Shown in pieces: positions 24,701 to 36,432 of a DNA stretch of 64,000 bases. Below the pieces are notes generated by a model. That model saw nothing but the letters and a program-made list of their open reading frames with translations, was not told the DNA's origin and did no database searches. The DNA lies in contig NC_088302.1 of assembly GCF_032854445.1 (NCBI RefSeq), forward strand, positions 35,870,812-35,934,811. The letters are read 5' to 3'. The position numbers and the translations under genes were made by a program. This DNA is from Liolophura sinensis (taxonomy: Eukaryota; Mollusca; Polyplacophora; Chitonida; Chitonidae). Position 1 is the first letter of the stretch, and every line of letters begins with the position of its first letter.

Positions 24701-25068
24701 TGTCCTCGACCTTGACCCATGTATGACCTCGAAAACTGATCTTCAACATGCGCTGGAGTATAACGGAAGCTGTCCGGCTTCCCATATGATACTAAACCAG
24801 GCTGAAATGGTAGACAATATATAAAATAAAACATAAAGAATGTTTTTACTATCACAAGAATGAGCATATGATTATAAAGGCCATAAATTCATAAATGCTA
24901 AACCATAAATATGTTATAAAAACGTTCAGCATTTTAACAACTAAACATTTTGAAGTTAAATTTTCGGACTTCCTGTTCTTTATTATCACGACGAAATCAT
25001 GACGAAAAAATATTAGTTTATATGACATATACTTGAATCTGATTGAGGGCACAATTGGAAATTTTCAT
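18788..25068 (-). CDS. SPATA18: Mitochondria-eating protein (MIEAP/SPATA18)-like
   Basis: Cytosolic coiled-coil protein of a family implicated in mitochondrial quality control. Exons, transcription order: 25068-25033, 24801-24218, 23088-22929, 22627-22445, 21848-21717, 19084-18788. All junctions are GT-AG and all phases agree, giving 463 codons (human protein about 538). The first exon, ATG plus 12 codons ending CAA|GTATAT, was chosen because it joins exon 2 in phase; it is the least certain part. Visible features: coiled coil at about residues 79-142, basic/proline linker at 143-180, second short coiled coil at 181-200, and a C-terminal MIEAP-type domain at about 320-463 with the family's hallmark DYFAWP (439-444) followed by VLHKG. 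A paralogue is possible, because molluscs often carry several such genes. The last intron, 2.6 kb, holds a dead Tc1 element and a SINE fragment. Confidence 0.82.
19190..19350 (-). repeat. Degenerate tRNA-like repeat
   Basis: On the minus strand CATGGGTTCAGTCCCAGCC resembles a B-box, preceded by TGGCTCAAAGGAGTAAGGTG. It is probably an old SINE fragment in the last intron of the MIEAP-like gene. Confidence 0.4.
19484..19600 (+). repeat. Dispersed repeat, GGCAAATGGTCACACGTAAC family
   Basis: The phrase GACAGTGTGATAGTTGGCAA, then ACCTCTTGTCAGTTTACCTC and GGGTTTTATTCTAACTGTTC, recurs with changes near 27406, 29832 and 30033. Inverted forms lie near 28735 and 29540. The family was not identified. 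Confidence 0.65.
19683..21102 (+). mobile_element. Tc1-like DNA transposon, inactivated
   Basis: Element of about 1.42 kb with terminal inverted repeats of about 26 bp: AACTCTGTCAAAAAAAGAAA at the left (19683) and its complement ending at 21102. TA occurs next to both ends, but on the left two extra bases (TG) separate it from the repeat. It carries one broken transposase and lies in the last intron of the MIEAP-like gene, in opposite orientation. Confidence 0.92.
19969..20908 (+). pseudogene. Tc1-like transposase, disrupted
   Basis: Starts with MPRLSAADR and has a paired helix-turn-helix DNA-binding region (residues about 10-60), then a DDE catalytic part. The first acidic residue is in WFSDESRF (about 20411) and the second in FQQDNARPHTA (about 20680). 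An in-frame TAA follows VMVWGAIS (20554-20556). Near 20735 a deletion of roughly 50-60 bp removes the segment that normally carries the third catalytic residue and shifts the frame. The C-terminal part resumes in another frame (EEWRAIPQERIRRLI to GGHTRY, stop 20906-20908). The protein cannot be active. Confidence 0.92.
21235..21298. repeat. Short stem-loop
   Basis: Arms CTCAATTGTATGGAAGC-GGATAAGG and CCTTATCC-GCTTCCA-AGAATTGAG pair around a loop of about 10 bases (ccaccatagt). It lies just downstream of the Tc1 element and could be a small MITE remnant. Confidence 0.7.
21915..22132 (-). repeat. AAAT-tailed SINE copy, minus orientation
   Basis: Contains TTATTTGATTGGTGTTTTAC, GTGGGAGGAAACGGGG and GGAGAGGAAGCCAACATGAG, then a degraded tRNA-like head. 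It lies in an intron of the MIEAP-like gene, in the same orientation as the gene. Confidence 0.75.
23103..23315. repeat. Tandem repeat, unit about 80 bp, 2.7 copies
   Basis: TTGACACTGCT recurs at about 23140 and 23221, and as ATGACACTGCTT at about 23298. GAGAAGGTCATGAAAAT recurs between them. It lies immediately upstream of MIEAP exon 3, in the intron. Confidence 0.8.
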
Positions 25069-25337
25069 TCAACCATGACTGTTTTAACCATGACTTATTT
25101 GCATACAGATTCCTTCATCAGTCGCGTCATTTTTATTGATACATTATTCCCCTAATCAACAAATAAACTTGGCGTGTTTAATATATAGAATATATTTTTT
25201 TATTAACAGTATATTATGTGTTTGTTTAGAAACTGTATGAGGAGAAGCTTGTCTTTGAAGGGTCACATTAACTAAGTCAGCCTCACACGTTTAACTCCCG
25301 GCACGTTGTTAGCCAAGTTCAAACATCACTAAAAGGC

Positions 25338-25390
25338 CACGTGTATTTGTCACTGACGGCCGATGACGTATCAACAGTTACCTTAGCAAC
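25338..25390 (-). promoter_or_regulatory. Putative promoter of the MIEAP-like gene: RFX X-box, CRE-like and E-box sites
   Basis: GTTACCTTAGCAAC at 25377-25390 has two RFX half-sites (GTTACC and, inverted, GTTGCT) with two bases between them, as in X-boxes of ciliary genes. TGACGTAT (about 25364) resembles a cAMP-response element, and CACGTG (25338-25343) is an E-box. The X-box is about 310 bp upstream of the proposed ATG. SPATA18 is expressed in ciliated and sperm cells in vertebrates, so RFX control would be sensible. Function is inferred from motif and position only. Confidence 0.5.
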
Positions 25391-27399
25391 GAGCGATACC
25401 CGGTTATCAAGCCTCATATCACTTTTTCCACTCCAAAAAAATGTGCGTCCTTAATATTCCAGAGCCATGTCATTTTTGTAGAAGGTGCTACAGGCTTAAT
25501 GTATACCCACTATCTCACCTCCTCGTTATCGAGTCTGCTACATACATTACATACAGTCATTTCATAATTAATCCTCAACCGAAAGTTTACCCTGGAAAGT
25601 TGTCCTCCAGGATTTGGGATTTTCTGAGAATCACATGAACTTTGACTATATATAGCAGCAAGGGCACTGACCAGATCGTGCGTATATCTGAGAGCGTTAT
25701 GACATTTATATTAAACAAAGAGAAATAGATCCATGATCACGATGAGGTCACCATAGGTTATGTGTTATGTCGTGCATAATTTCGGTTACCAGAGGATGAG
25801 AGGTTGTGTTTATTCAAAGCTTGAGACACCTTCGACAAAGATGTTATGGCTTTGAAAAGCTACGTGAGCAGACTTTTTGAGTGGAAGAAGCGATACGAAA
25901 CTATATAAAGCGTCGTCTGACGGTATCCGTTGAAACATCTTCGGTCGTCATCATCATCTACCCCCCTCAACAACAACTTGGCCTTGACCCTGTGGTCTTC
26001 ATCAAGTGTTTTACCTTAAACTTTCAGTCACAGTTACTGACTGGAATTTAGCGAAATGTTTCCAATTTTTTAAAGGTATAGGCAGGGCAATATATATTCA
26101 CAGTCATCAGAGACGGTTATTTTGTGAAACTTTTTGAGATGGGCAATATCAACAGAGCTGGGTTCCACGTTGATGTATTAAGGTCTAAATCCGTTTACTG
26201 TAATAATATTTTTATTCTTGTTCTTTTATTTTAAGGTATTACGGCAAGTTACGCAATGCACTTTGCAATTATTTTATCGTTTTTTTATTTATTTTGAAAA
26301 GTAAATGATGGAACTTCTTGTTTCTAATGATCAAGATGTTTTTATAGAAAGTTTTCAGGTATTGTGTGACATGATTATGCCTTGTCCTTTAAAGCGTCAC
26401 GTCATGTTTAAAACACTACTTTGTCATAACACGCTTGTGGGCACCGGATCATTGACATCAAGATTATCGTGGCATTGTTTTAATAGCATTGTATTAATTG
26501 TGCAACGGGCATATTTTCACCACCAATTGATTGAAATAGAGTTGAGGAACAGGTTTAGTATTAAACACAAATGATAATAAACCACGGTAAGACTTACCCT
26601 TACAGGACCACCGGTGGATCTGTACATAGAATCCGCCATATTGCTCAGCTACACCGGCTTTACCTTTCTCTGAACTTTTTAAAGAAAAGTAGGACTTTTA
26701 AATGTCTTCTCACATCAGGATTACTCCCCATTGATCTGAAACAACAACGTCGCCATGTAGGGTTGGGCTATACAGTACTCTTCGTATATAGGTATACACT
26801 TCAAAGTCGTTACTCGCTCAAACAAACCCAAAAAAAAACGCGCACTACTTTTTTTACTTACAGTCTTGCAGCTGTATAAGGGCAGTGGTGTGTACATGTA
26901 TGTGTGATCAGTCGTCAACAAATCGGCTCTTGACCCTGATAGATGGACTCCAGTCACATGACGCAGATTTTACCTGTTGGTTTTGTCATATGACACGGAC
27001 ATCCATTGTGCAATGTCGGTTAACATTGACTATCTATGACACTTTAGGTGAAAAAAGTGACCCACAGCCATTTTGCGAAAGCCTTTGCTATTATCGGTTA
27101 ATTTTGTGTACAAACGTGATTTGAGAACTGACTTGAAAAATAAATACGCACGATAAGAACTAATCAGCTAGAGGAACGCCCAGATACGGCCTATGCATAG
27201 CCTGTCCTACACATATTCATGCCGTCGTTGATAAAGTAAAGTAGCACGAGATAACCTGTAAGTCCAGGTAGGGAACTGCATTCAACCTTTCGTCGACAAA
27301 ATTTTGCTTTTTCTTAATGCCAAATTACTTTGACATGTCGCCAATGCAAATGGAAATTATGAGACTACACACATAGAAACATTAACATAGAAAGGGATA

Positions 27400-27480
27400 C
27401 ATGGGCAGCGACGACAGTATGACAGTTGGCAAATGATCACGCGTAACGGTGGAATCCGCCCTCTTGTGGATATATATTTA
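27400..27480 (+). repeat. Dispersed repeat copy (GGCAAATG family)
   Basis: CAGCGACGACAGTATGACAG then TTGGCAAATGATCACGCGTA and CCCTCTTGTGGA, closely matching 19484-19600. Confidence 0.65.
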
Positions 27481-28734
27481 AATACTAGCAACTTACACAC
27501 CCCAATCCCTAAAGCAAACGGTGATAACATCACAACATCAAGAATTAATCAAATATAATATACAATCTTTTATCAGACGCAAATACAGCAAAAAGTATTG
27601 TTAAACTCTTCTAGGCGTTGAATTTATACGTTCTGTATACGTCTAATCCAGGGTATGGTGACCTTCCATTAAACAGTGCCATAGACATAACCGAAGATTT
27701 CCTGTGTAGCATACGGTGCCTGTATAGAAATATCTACTAGCAGATTTCTACATGGATGTAGTCATTACACTTACCTTGTGGCTTAGCATTAATAAATAAC
27801 GCACTGCATCACGACAAATCCGTCATATATAGGGTAAATATCTCGTAAATCAATGGAAAACCAATGCTTGTTGTCGGTAAAACTGTCACAGTGAAGGTTA
27901 CGACACACCATATGCACAATGTTCCTCGGTATTTTGTAACCACCTGCTCTTAGCTACACAACGTTGAAGGTATAGGCTACCTCAGTTTTAATCTTTGAGG
28001 CAATACGGTAGGCTGATGCATTATCACACCCACGACAGTTACAGAATAACACCTGCTGACACTTTGATCTGTCCTAGAAAACAGCTTGGTGAATCACGGT
28101 TACACCTGTACGGGGCTCTAACCTAACGTGTACGATCGGGGTGGACAGGCCTTTAGCCCCCAGATATGAGTTGACCGAACCGTTACAAAACAACGGCATT
28201 GTTTCAACAATTGCGCTGCGGGTCTGGGACCAGTTGCTGAAAGTGTATTAAAAACTAAGCCAGACTCAGCACCATTAGTTAAGGGTACTCTATCAAACGT
28301 TTTCACCGTACGTTTCTTAAGTTTGACTCTACTTAGAGTAAATATGAACTGAATGTTCAGAATCTCTGAGGCTCTACTTCTATGAATATGTCTATATAAT
28401 TCCATTTGATCAAGGACCAAAAAAATCAGCACGTTTGTTTACATTGAACAGCTGCTAGCAAAAACGCAAAAGAGGTGAAGATTTTTTTATATTAACGACA
28501 CCTTAGCATGTACACGACACTGGCATATCGCGAGACTTTCCAACATCATTCAAATCTGTTGCTTTTCATTTCATCGTGCCGTTCTAATTTCTTACTTTAT
28601 TTTGTGTTTCTTACTACATTTACGGTTTGTGTTGAAATGCATAGCTTTGCGATTATTGACCTGGAGATACAGGGGGCGTATGTTGCTCCTGTAATGCATT
28701 TACCTGATCCGTTAGAACAAACCTACATGTAGCT

Positions 28735-28830
28735 GAACTGTCTAACCATTTGTCAACTTTCTCACTGTCGTTACTGTACTGGTTTTACTCGTTATACTGT
28801 AGTCTTTTACAATACATGCTCGTACACACT
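28735..28830 (-). repeat. Dispersed repeat copy (GGCAAATG family), inverted
   Basis: CTAACCATTTGTCAAC, CTCACTGTCGTTACTGT and GGTTTTACTCGTTATACTGT are the complement of the family's 5' part. Together with the + copy near 29832 it could mark the two ends of one element of about 1.2 kb. Confidence 0.5.
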
Positions 28831-29144
28831 TCATGCAGTATGTCTTGAAGAACACATCAAGCTGTTATCGCATGAAAGTAGGTTATCGTTATGAACTTCC
28901 TGCTAAACCCTGTCAGCAGCGTCGAAGAATCAACATATTGATGTCAGTAAGCTCGTGGATGAATATAGGCTATACACCAATACCAAAGTCAAAGTCAACA
29001 GTGAACGACAGTGCGCGTGAGATCCTCCCCAATAACGGGTCTGTCTGATGGTTTGACGCAGACACCACCGGTCTGAACGTAACTATGAGACATACGTTTG
29101 GATTTTTTTCTTCTCTGTTTGTATTCCCTTCTTTGTTCCTGTTG

Positions 29145-29275
29145 CCAGATTCATGAAGCTCATCTAGCTAAGTAAGCCCTTAACTACCATGACGACGTAT
29201 GTTGTAGAGATATAAAGTACACTTAGTTAAGGGCAACTTAATACTAAGTATGTTTCGTGAAAACGGGTCCTGGCA
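29145..29275. mobile_element. Small fold-back element
   Basis: Inner arms GCCCTTAACTA (about 29176) and TAGTTAAGGGC (about 29224) are exact inverses. Outer ends GCCAGATTCATGAA and TTTCGTGAAAACGGGTCCTGGC also pair imperfectly. The GGGCC-GTTTCACGAA-type end is shared with the fold-backs at 50.9-51.3 kb, suggesting one MITE superfamily. Confidence 0.6.
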
Positions 29276-29539
29276 ACTTAATAAGGGGTCTCGGAACAGA
29301 TTGTGTTTTGATCAGATTCACTGAATTCCAAATGGCTGAAATCTTCTTCCCATGATTCTGTCCCATTTTCTTACTTAACATATTTTCTTATGTCTTTAGT
29401 CTAATTCTGCCTTTGTACCAGGGCGGCGTCTGCTACATTGTAATCCTGCAATAAGCTGGGATTCTGCTGGTGCCCGAGGCCTGGTCATTTTGCATTGTTT
29501 TAATATGTTTGTCTATTAAATGTGATGACACCACAGCAT

Positions 29540-30135
29540 GACACAACATGGGTGACCATTTACCAACTATCCCACTGTCATCGCTGTTCTGGTTTTACGC
29601 TCTGTGTATGCTGTCGTCTTTAATATTCTAGTCTTTTATATCTAATCCTTGTGAGAAGCTTCGATATTGGCAAGAATTCAGGAGGACGATGTATCATCCT
29701 ATATCATCCTGTATCCAGGCAAATACTCAGTATATAATGGCTTTAACCAAGGATTAAAGACGAAACAATGTCAGTGAAATGTTCAGACCATTATATAAAT
29801 ACAAAGTCGTACGGAATGCAGAGTAAAACTAGAGCAGTGACAAGTGTTGGCAAGATGTGAAACGTAACAGGTGAAGTCCGGCCTCTTGTCAATTTACCTC
29901 ATTTAGGGTTTTATTCTAACTGTTCACATTCATGTGTACAAAGTAGTAGTTTATACACACCATATCACCATGGCGTGCGCAGAACAGGATAAAATATAAT
30001 AAAAGCTAGAGGTTATTTGCAATGTATTAGAGGTTAGACAGTTGGCAAATAGTCACGTCAAAGCGGTAAAAAACCCCTTGTCAATTTACCTCATTTATGA
30101 TTTTCTTTTAACACTTTATTTAAATGCTTAAATAG
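29540..30135. repeat. Cluster of three GGCAAATG-family repeat copies
   Basis: One inverted copy at 29540-29640 (ACCATTTACCAACTATCCCA). One + copy at about 29820-29950 (GTTGGCAAGATGTGAAACGT, TTTAGGGTTTTATTCTAACTG). A second + copy at about 30033-30135 (ACAGTTGGCAAATAGTCACG, CTTGTCAATTTACCTCATTT). Confidence 0.6.
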
Positions 30136-31843
30136 TAACAACTTAAAATGGCCCCTAGTTTTAAGAAGAATAAGGTTAAAAATGCTGTAGTATCATGTCC
30201 AAAGGAAACCTGAAGAAATTCAAACCGTGCATACACAGCTTGCAGGGATTGCTTAGTCGACACAATAAGGAAAGTAAGAAAGCACTGTCAAGGATTAAAT
30301 AACAAAGTTTGAACAAGGTTTCAGTCATATATCTGTTTGACCTGTCTCCTTGTAGCAGGGCGTTCCCAGTGTCAGCTTGTTTTAGTCTGAAGTATATAAT
30401 CCCAATCGGGATTGAACCCTGGCCCTATACTGCTTACGATGCAGACATAACTTATATTGAATGTCCAGTCATATTTAACGGAAGAAAACAAACTCTAGAA
30501 ATAAATATTCTCTGCCTTCAGAATGCCCTGGGGATGCGTTAAAATGCTTGTTTGATGTTAGGAGTCGATATTATATAGTATACAGATACGTTAACAGTGA
30601 ATGACTGAATATGCACATGTAGGTCGGACGAGGCGGCACAGATGGTGTCGGCTAGGGACATATGCTTATCTTGGCTGTCAGATTTGACCTTATAGTCTGC
30701 TATCAAGTTCTTCAGATCTCCCTGAAGCGATTAGGGCTTAATGCATATGTAAATATGACTCAATTTTCATTTCTCTTTTCATATAGGTTGTATCCAGATA
30801 CACCAGCCATACAGATTAGCTATAGCCACACGCACTTCAACAGCATAACTGGTTGCGTCTATATGGTTGTCTATGCGTATATACAGAATTAGGTAGTGCA
30901 ATTACACAAGAATTGATATGCGATTAAGGAACAGTTTGCAGTCTGACCATATATATAGTAAATATATAAATGACCTGTATGAATGCGGAGTATGAATGGG
31001 TATACGTTATGTCAAGTATACATACATGTATTGTGTGGAAATGCTGTAACCTAAAAGCGTATAAAACAGCTGGTCATAAATATTACCCGAACTCATGTAT
31101 ATTCTTGATATACTGGGTTAAACAACAATCAACCAGTCAGTTGTCACAGACACAGAAGATACACGCTTACCTGTTCAAATGAATGGCAAGGTAAGGCCAT
31201 CCCAACCTGTATACCTGTAAATCTCAATATCGTTCTGCGAGCCAAAGGAATATAACTGAAACGCCGTTATATGCCGATACTGCATGGCGCGGACCTGGGC
31301 GACAGCTGCAACCTTAACCGACAGCACAAACACCATAAAAAAATACGTAAATAAAGCATAAATCTCAATGCTCCCATATAAATCTGTGATCAGCAAGATG
31401 GAATATCAGCGAAACCGTACATTAAGGCACCTTAATGACAAGAAGCTGATGCCAATGGGCGGAAATAACTAAGTTATAACAATCTAATATATCATGCCAC
31501 ACGCTAGGTGTGGTAATTTACAACGTAATTGAGGGGAAAAACGTGTTGTAAAACCGCTATGGGGACAGGTTTGTGTGTTTTGAGTGACACTTGATTATAT
31601 CAAATGTAGTTTTTGGTTGCTGAACTATGTGAGGCCCCTTGTGGTACCAGGTACCTCAGTTTTTCTGAGACACACAGAATTATTGTACTCTTGCTTGGTC
31701 TGTCCAGGACCACCAGACAGAATAGCCTATTTCCGGCTGACAAACTCAGATATGACCAGTGCGTGGAAGTGTATAACAGGATTCTCAAGCTGACTTCATT
31801 TGGGTAAGGTAGTAGTAGAAGTACATGTAATAGTACTATAGTG

Positions 31844-31845
<2 letters not shown>

Positions 31846-31909
<64 letters not shown>
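31846..31909. repeat. TA microsatellite
   Basis: About 32 uninterrupted TA dinucleotides. Confidence 0.95.
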
Positions 31910-31912
<3 letters not shown>

Positions 31913-32194
31913 TCATATTTTTTAATTAATAATTCATAAAGAGTGAATAAAATAATTATTCACTCTTCTGCACGCTTGTCTTTTTCCCACAACAACAAAA
32001 ACCAGTCTGCTGAAGAAGAAAAGAACACTGAGCAATAAAAAGAACAGATTAGATCTGCCTCGCATGACAGAGTTCCCCTCTTGTCACGTAGTTTTCATGC
32101 ATTGTAACTCCCATATTGTTATTACTACCTGTAAAAACTTGTAAAACATGTAAGGGCCTTAAAAGTCATAAAATGTCGGTAAACCTATGACATG

Positions 32195-32390
32195 ATGTCG
32201 CTATAATCATCTAAACGCCCTCAGCTTTGAGGTGGCGTGTTCGAATCCAATCCCCGTTCGGCTTTTCTCCCCCCAGATATCTGTCAAGGTGCAAATGCTC
32301 TCTTTATTTATAAACTGGATTACCGTTACTCAAGTGAGATATTCTAAAGTACGGTGTTAAAACAATTCAGCACGTAAATCAATTCATTAA
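32195..32390 (+). repeat. Diverged SINE-like copy
   Basis: A B-box-like GTGTTCGAATCC is followed at the end by GTGAGATATTCTAAAGTACGG and GTGTTAAAACAATTCAGC. This is the same plan as the AAAT-tailed family but strongly diverged. Confidence 0.5.
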
Positions 32391-32539
32391 CAGGTACCCA
32401 AATCTGATATCAGATATCGCTGTTTGTATTCATGAACTCTCAAGATGTATGGTCAGTATGTTATGATTATCGCTCTTGAATGGAACGCGCACCTGTGAAG
32501 AAAATGTGAAATATCTTTCATAGTGAAATACAAGGTATA

Positions 32540-32815
32540 GTTGTAAATATTTATTTATCTGATTGGTGTTTTAAGCTGTATTCAAGAATATTTCACTTAT
32601 ATAATGCGGCCAGCATTATGGTGGGAAGAAACCATGAAGAGCCAGACGAAACCCACGATCATCCGCAGATAGCTGACAGGCCTTCCCACGTACGACCGGA
32701 GAGGAAGCCAGCATGAGCTGGACAGGAACTCACATCGACCGCATTGGTGTGAGACTCCTTGTCAGTGGGCCGTCCTAGCGTGCTATTTCCTCGGCCACGC
32801 AGGCCGCTACATGTA
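32540..32815 (-). repeat. AAAT-tailed SINE copy, minus orientation
   Basis: TTTATTTATCTGATTGGTGT at the left, then ATTCAAGAATATTTCACTTA, GGAGAGGAAGCCAGCATGAG and a head with GTGAGACTCCTTGTCAGTGG and CGTCCTAGCGTGCTA. It is nearly full length. Confidence 0.82.
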
Positions 32816-33534
32816 AATAAATAGTTATTGATTGATACAAAAGCTGATCAGTTTCGTGATGATCAATTCTGCGAACATACAAATTTAACCTGCGTCTCCA
32901 CAAAATGTATACATATACTGGCATTTTACTGACACCTGAAAACGACGCTCAGTTTTAGGAGGAGAAAGACAATCCTCAATCTTTTCTATACAGAAACAAA
33001 CCTTTTTGTACACGACTAATGCATTTTGTTTTCTTGTTTATTCGAGTGCTGCCACTTCCAATTATGGCCATTATTAGTGTTTTGAGAAAATCCCTGTAGA
33101 CCAGTAGACACAATCGTTAGGATGACCAGGGGACACAACTCTAGCAATAAAATGTCGTCCGCTTGTAACGGGTCTTACTGGTATATTTAAGAATAAATGT
33201 ACGCGGCAACTTTGCTCACTAATCCGTCATTTCTGTAATTTAGGATTAATGATCGGCAGTAAAGGGAAAAATATTGCGAAACACCGGAATATGGTACAGT
33301 TCCAAAAGGTGGAGCACGGTATTTATGAAGTATTAAAATGATTATATATCCCTTCGTGGCCATTGTAAAACATCCATGTCTGAAGGTCATGAATCTCCAA
33401 AGTTCAGCCATGTTTGCCCGAAATTCGCAGTGCTGAGTAGTATTAACTCGTCACTCAGGGTGTAAGTAGGCCTAGACGTAAAATACAAGTTTGTTTTGCG
33501 ATGCCTGCTGCATGTTTCAGTATTGTGAGATTTT

Positions 33535-33537
<3 letters not shown>

Positions 33538-33619
<82 letters not shown>
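33538..33619. repeat. TA microsatellite
   Basis: About 41 TA dinucleotides without interruption. Confidence 0.95.
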
Positions 33620-33622
<3 letters not shown>

Positions 33623-36432
33623 GTACTTATAACTAACACAGAATGAGTAAGAGACGTATGTATTACGACATCCTTGTAATTAAATCTGCATGTTAATTGC
33701 AAACACTTACAATTGAAAGTATAGTGTTTCAAAACATTTTGGATCGAATCTAGTTCGCATTGAATGAGCTAAGGCTATAAAGGAAAAGAAAGGCTAAAAC
33801 ACGTAGAAAGACCGTTAAAGACTGTATCTGAAATTATGTGTACATTTTTTATAAACTTTTTCATGGAATTGGATACGTTTTCCAGCACGATATAGTGATT
33901 GGGCTGTTCCCTGTGTAGTTGCCCATTGTTCTCTTGTAGTGAATGAGTACTATATATACGGTATCAGAATGTCTGCTACGCGTCATCGCAAATGCAGAAA
34001 TGAACAACAGACGACATAGCTTTGGTCCGAGTTTCTTCAGACGGGAAACACTCCCAGTTCAATGCAGTCCAACGTTTGATTGTATAATATAGATGTATAA
34101 GATAATATCGTCATTGACGTCACACAATTTTTTCTACACTGTATGTTTAAGGCCTGAATAAAATTCTTGTAAACTTTACTCATACAAAAAGGGCCTGTGA
34201 CCGAAAAAGCGAATCTGACATTTAAATTTAAAAGGCTGGTAAAACGTCATGGACACACGAGATGTGGATTCAAACCCGGCAACGGGCAGGAAATTTACTG
34301 ATTCAACCACTCTTGAGGGGCTATATTTTGATGTCTCTCACTTGGCCGCTTGCGCAAAATAGTGTTCTTTGAAGGCCGCTTGTCCCCCACCCATATAATG
34401 CGCATATCTGTTCGTCACATGTTGGGATGTCCCTCGGGCTCTCTGAGGTGATTAGCTTGCCAGCGAGGCGCATTGACTCAGATTTGTGCCAGGCGTAAAC
34501 CACCGACCTTTGACAGGTAGACCTGCGGTATTGCCTTGGTGTCAGCATTGTTTCGTTCAATTCACGACACCGTCTCTTTGTGATGGAACAATGTGAACGC
34601 CGATACATATTTATAATGCTGCCTCACTGGAACGGCATGCCGATGACAGCAGACCCCAGACACGATGCTCTTGGCCTTCCAGCCCCAGTACCTGTGGTCG
34701 GACGCTGGGCTAGGCTTATCCACTAATGCTGAGCGATAAGTACAAAAAGTAAAGCTTGCATAGATGAGTGTACTGCATACGATTTGAACACTCCGTGCCT
34801 TAGAGAAGTGCATAAAAAAAACTTATACACAGAACTGTATCAACTGTACATGACCCATTATCTTTTCTACGGGCTGCACGTATATAATAAGTTTAAAAAC
34901 GTCTTTGTAGTATACCAACTGCACACAACCACCCGTTCAAAAGTACACACTGTCACTCGATCCAGTCCCATAGAATGGGGTACATTTATGTGTGCTTATC
35001 AGGTGGCGCGCCTCACCCACCTGCCTTGAATACGTGGAATGTGTCAACATACCTGTTCTCTCCCGCAGACAGTCTAATTAGGCTTGAGGCTGACTCTCGT
35101 CCACTCCACCTACACTATAGTTAGCAGCTATATAGCGGTAACGGTGGTGTCACAGAATTCGTCTCCTCTGCTATGAATTAGTCATAAATTACTGTAATAT
35201 CGTGTCATATTACTTCAATAATTAGTGATGAATACTATATAAGATATGGCATACTGAGCACATAAGATCCAACACTCCTCACCCCAACACTTTTCTGAGT
35301 CAATTTCCGAGTCAATTTCCACAAGCTAACTTACTACTTGGCGTGCCGGTATCCAAAAATAAGAATACTTTAAATAAACAGAAGTACTCCACTAAGTTAC
35401 CTCCACTAATAAGCCTATATATATCCAGGATACAACAATGCAACTTCTTGGAGTAAAGTCATACGTGCAATTACAAATAAACGTCTTCATTAATGCATTG
35501 CTATTCACATTTATATTATAACTACACCTGTATTTGTAAAAAAAAATTGTTATCAATGTTAACTGAATCCACAATATTGAGTAGTCAGATGTAGGGTTTG
35601 TCCTGCATTCGGTCTGACAGGATAAATCAACACTGGAACGTCAAAACTGCACAAGACTTGTTAAAAAAACTTAGTCGAGAAGATAAGCAATGCTGAAAAA
35701 TTATGCACCAAATACCTTGTAGTCAAAATTGTTAATCACACTTCCTTTATACCATACGATTAGACGTAATGTAGTCTGATTCTAGAGATCGCTTAAGTTT
35801 TAAGTCCCGATGAGCACTTCAGATAAAGAGTTCATCAACCGAGGTGGAGGACAGAGAGGGTGAAAGGGGGTGGGTAATGTGGTCTAGCGGAACGGACCAC
35901 AATACAAGGGTGTTTATCACATAGGTACGCTTTGAAATTATAATGACTATTTTCCTGCCTTTTCAACCCGTAGCGCTATGGCCTCGAGGCGAATACAGAC
36001 CATCAGTGTTATACACAATATTATATTTTGTGTAGAAAGTTGAAAACGCGAAACCCGGCCGGACCTGGGCGTTACTGTGTGTATGCTATATGTGTGCGGA
36101 GGAAGAAAGTGGGTTGAGACGCCAGGTATTTTCCTGGCTATATATACATATACTCGCCGTATAGGAAATCTGAATGGACAACCGGTAGTCTAAAGAAGTA
36201 AAACCGTGTGACCTTATACCTGTGCTAAACGAGTGCAGTTGACTCAAGCCTAGGTCTAAGCTCCCGTGTGCTTTCAGTCCGATCGACCTACCGTTTACAT
36301 GTAGTAGCTGATGAGATAGGTATGGACATAAAGTATTGATTTCGCCGGGAATGAACTCTTGCAGTTCTTTCCAAGGCACGCGCCGACTGAATCGTTATGT
36401 GGAGACAGTGTAGTTAAGGACAGTAGGGTATC

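Larger units (their letters stand above)
25391..36350. other. Intergenic region, no gene recognised
   Basis: About 11 kb between the MIEAP-like promoter and the membrane-protein pseudogene. Open frames here are short and show neither splice-consistent exons nor family motifs. The region contains dispersed-repeat copies, a fold-back element, SINE copies and two long TA microsatellites, listed separately. The stretch 34420-34540 (GTGCCAGGCGTAAACCACCG) looks like part of another dispersed repeat that I cannot name. Confidence 0.55.

Noticed and set aside
24371..24824. Two + strand frames of 92-114 codons
   Set aside because: They are shadows of the large coiled-coil exon on the minus strand.
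26305..27124. Several + strand frames of about 80-100 codons considered as missing MIEAP or other exons
   Set aside because: They are on the wrong strand for MIEAP and have no splice-consistent links or recognisable domains.
28118..28432. 104-codon minus-strand frame
   Set aside because: No motif, no partner exons and no conserved composition.
33517..33732. Open frame with a long YIYIYI stretch
   Set aside because: Translation of the TA microsatellite.
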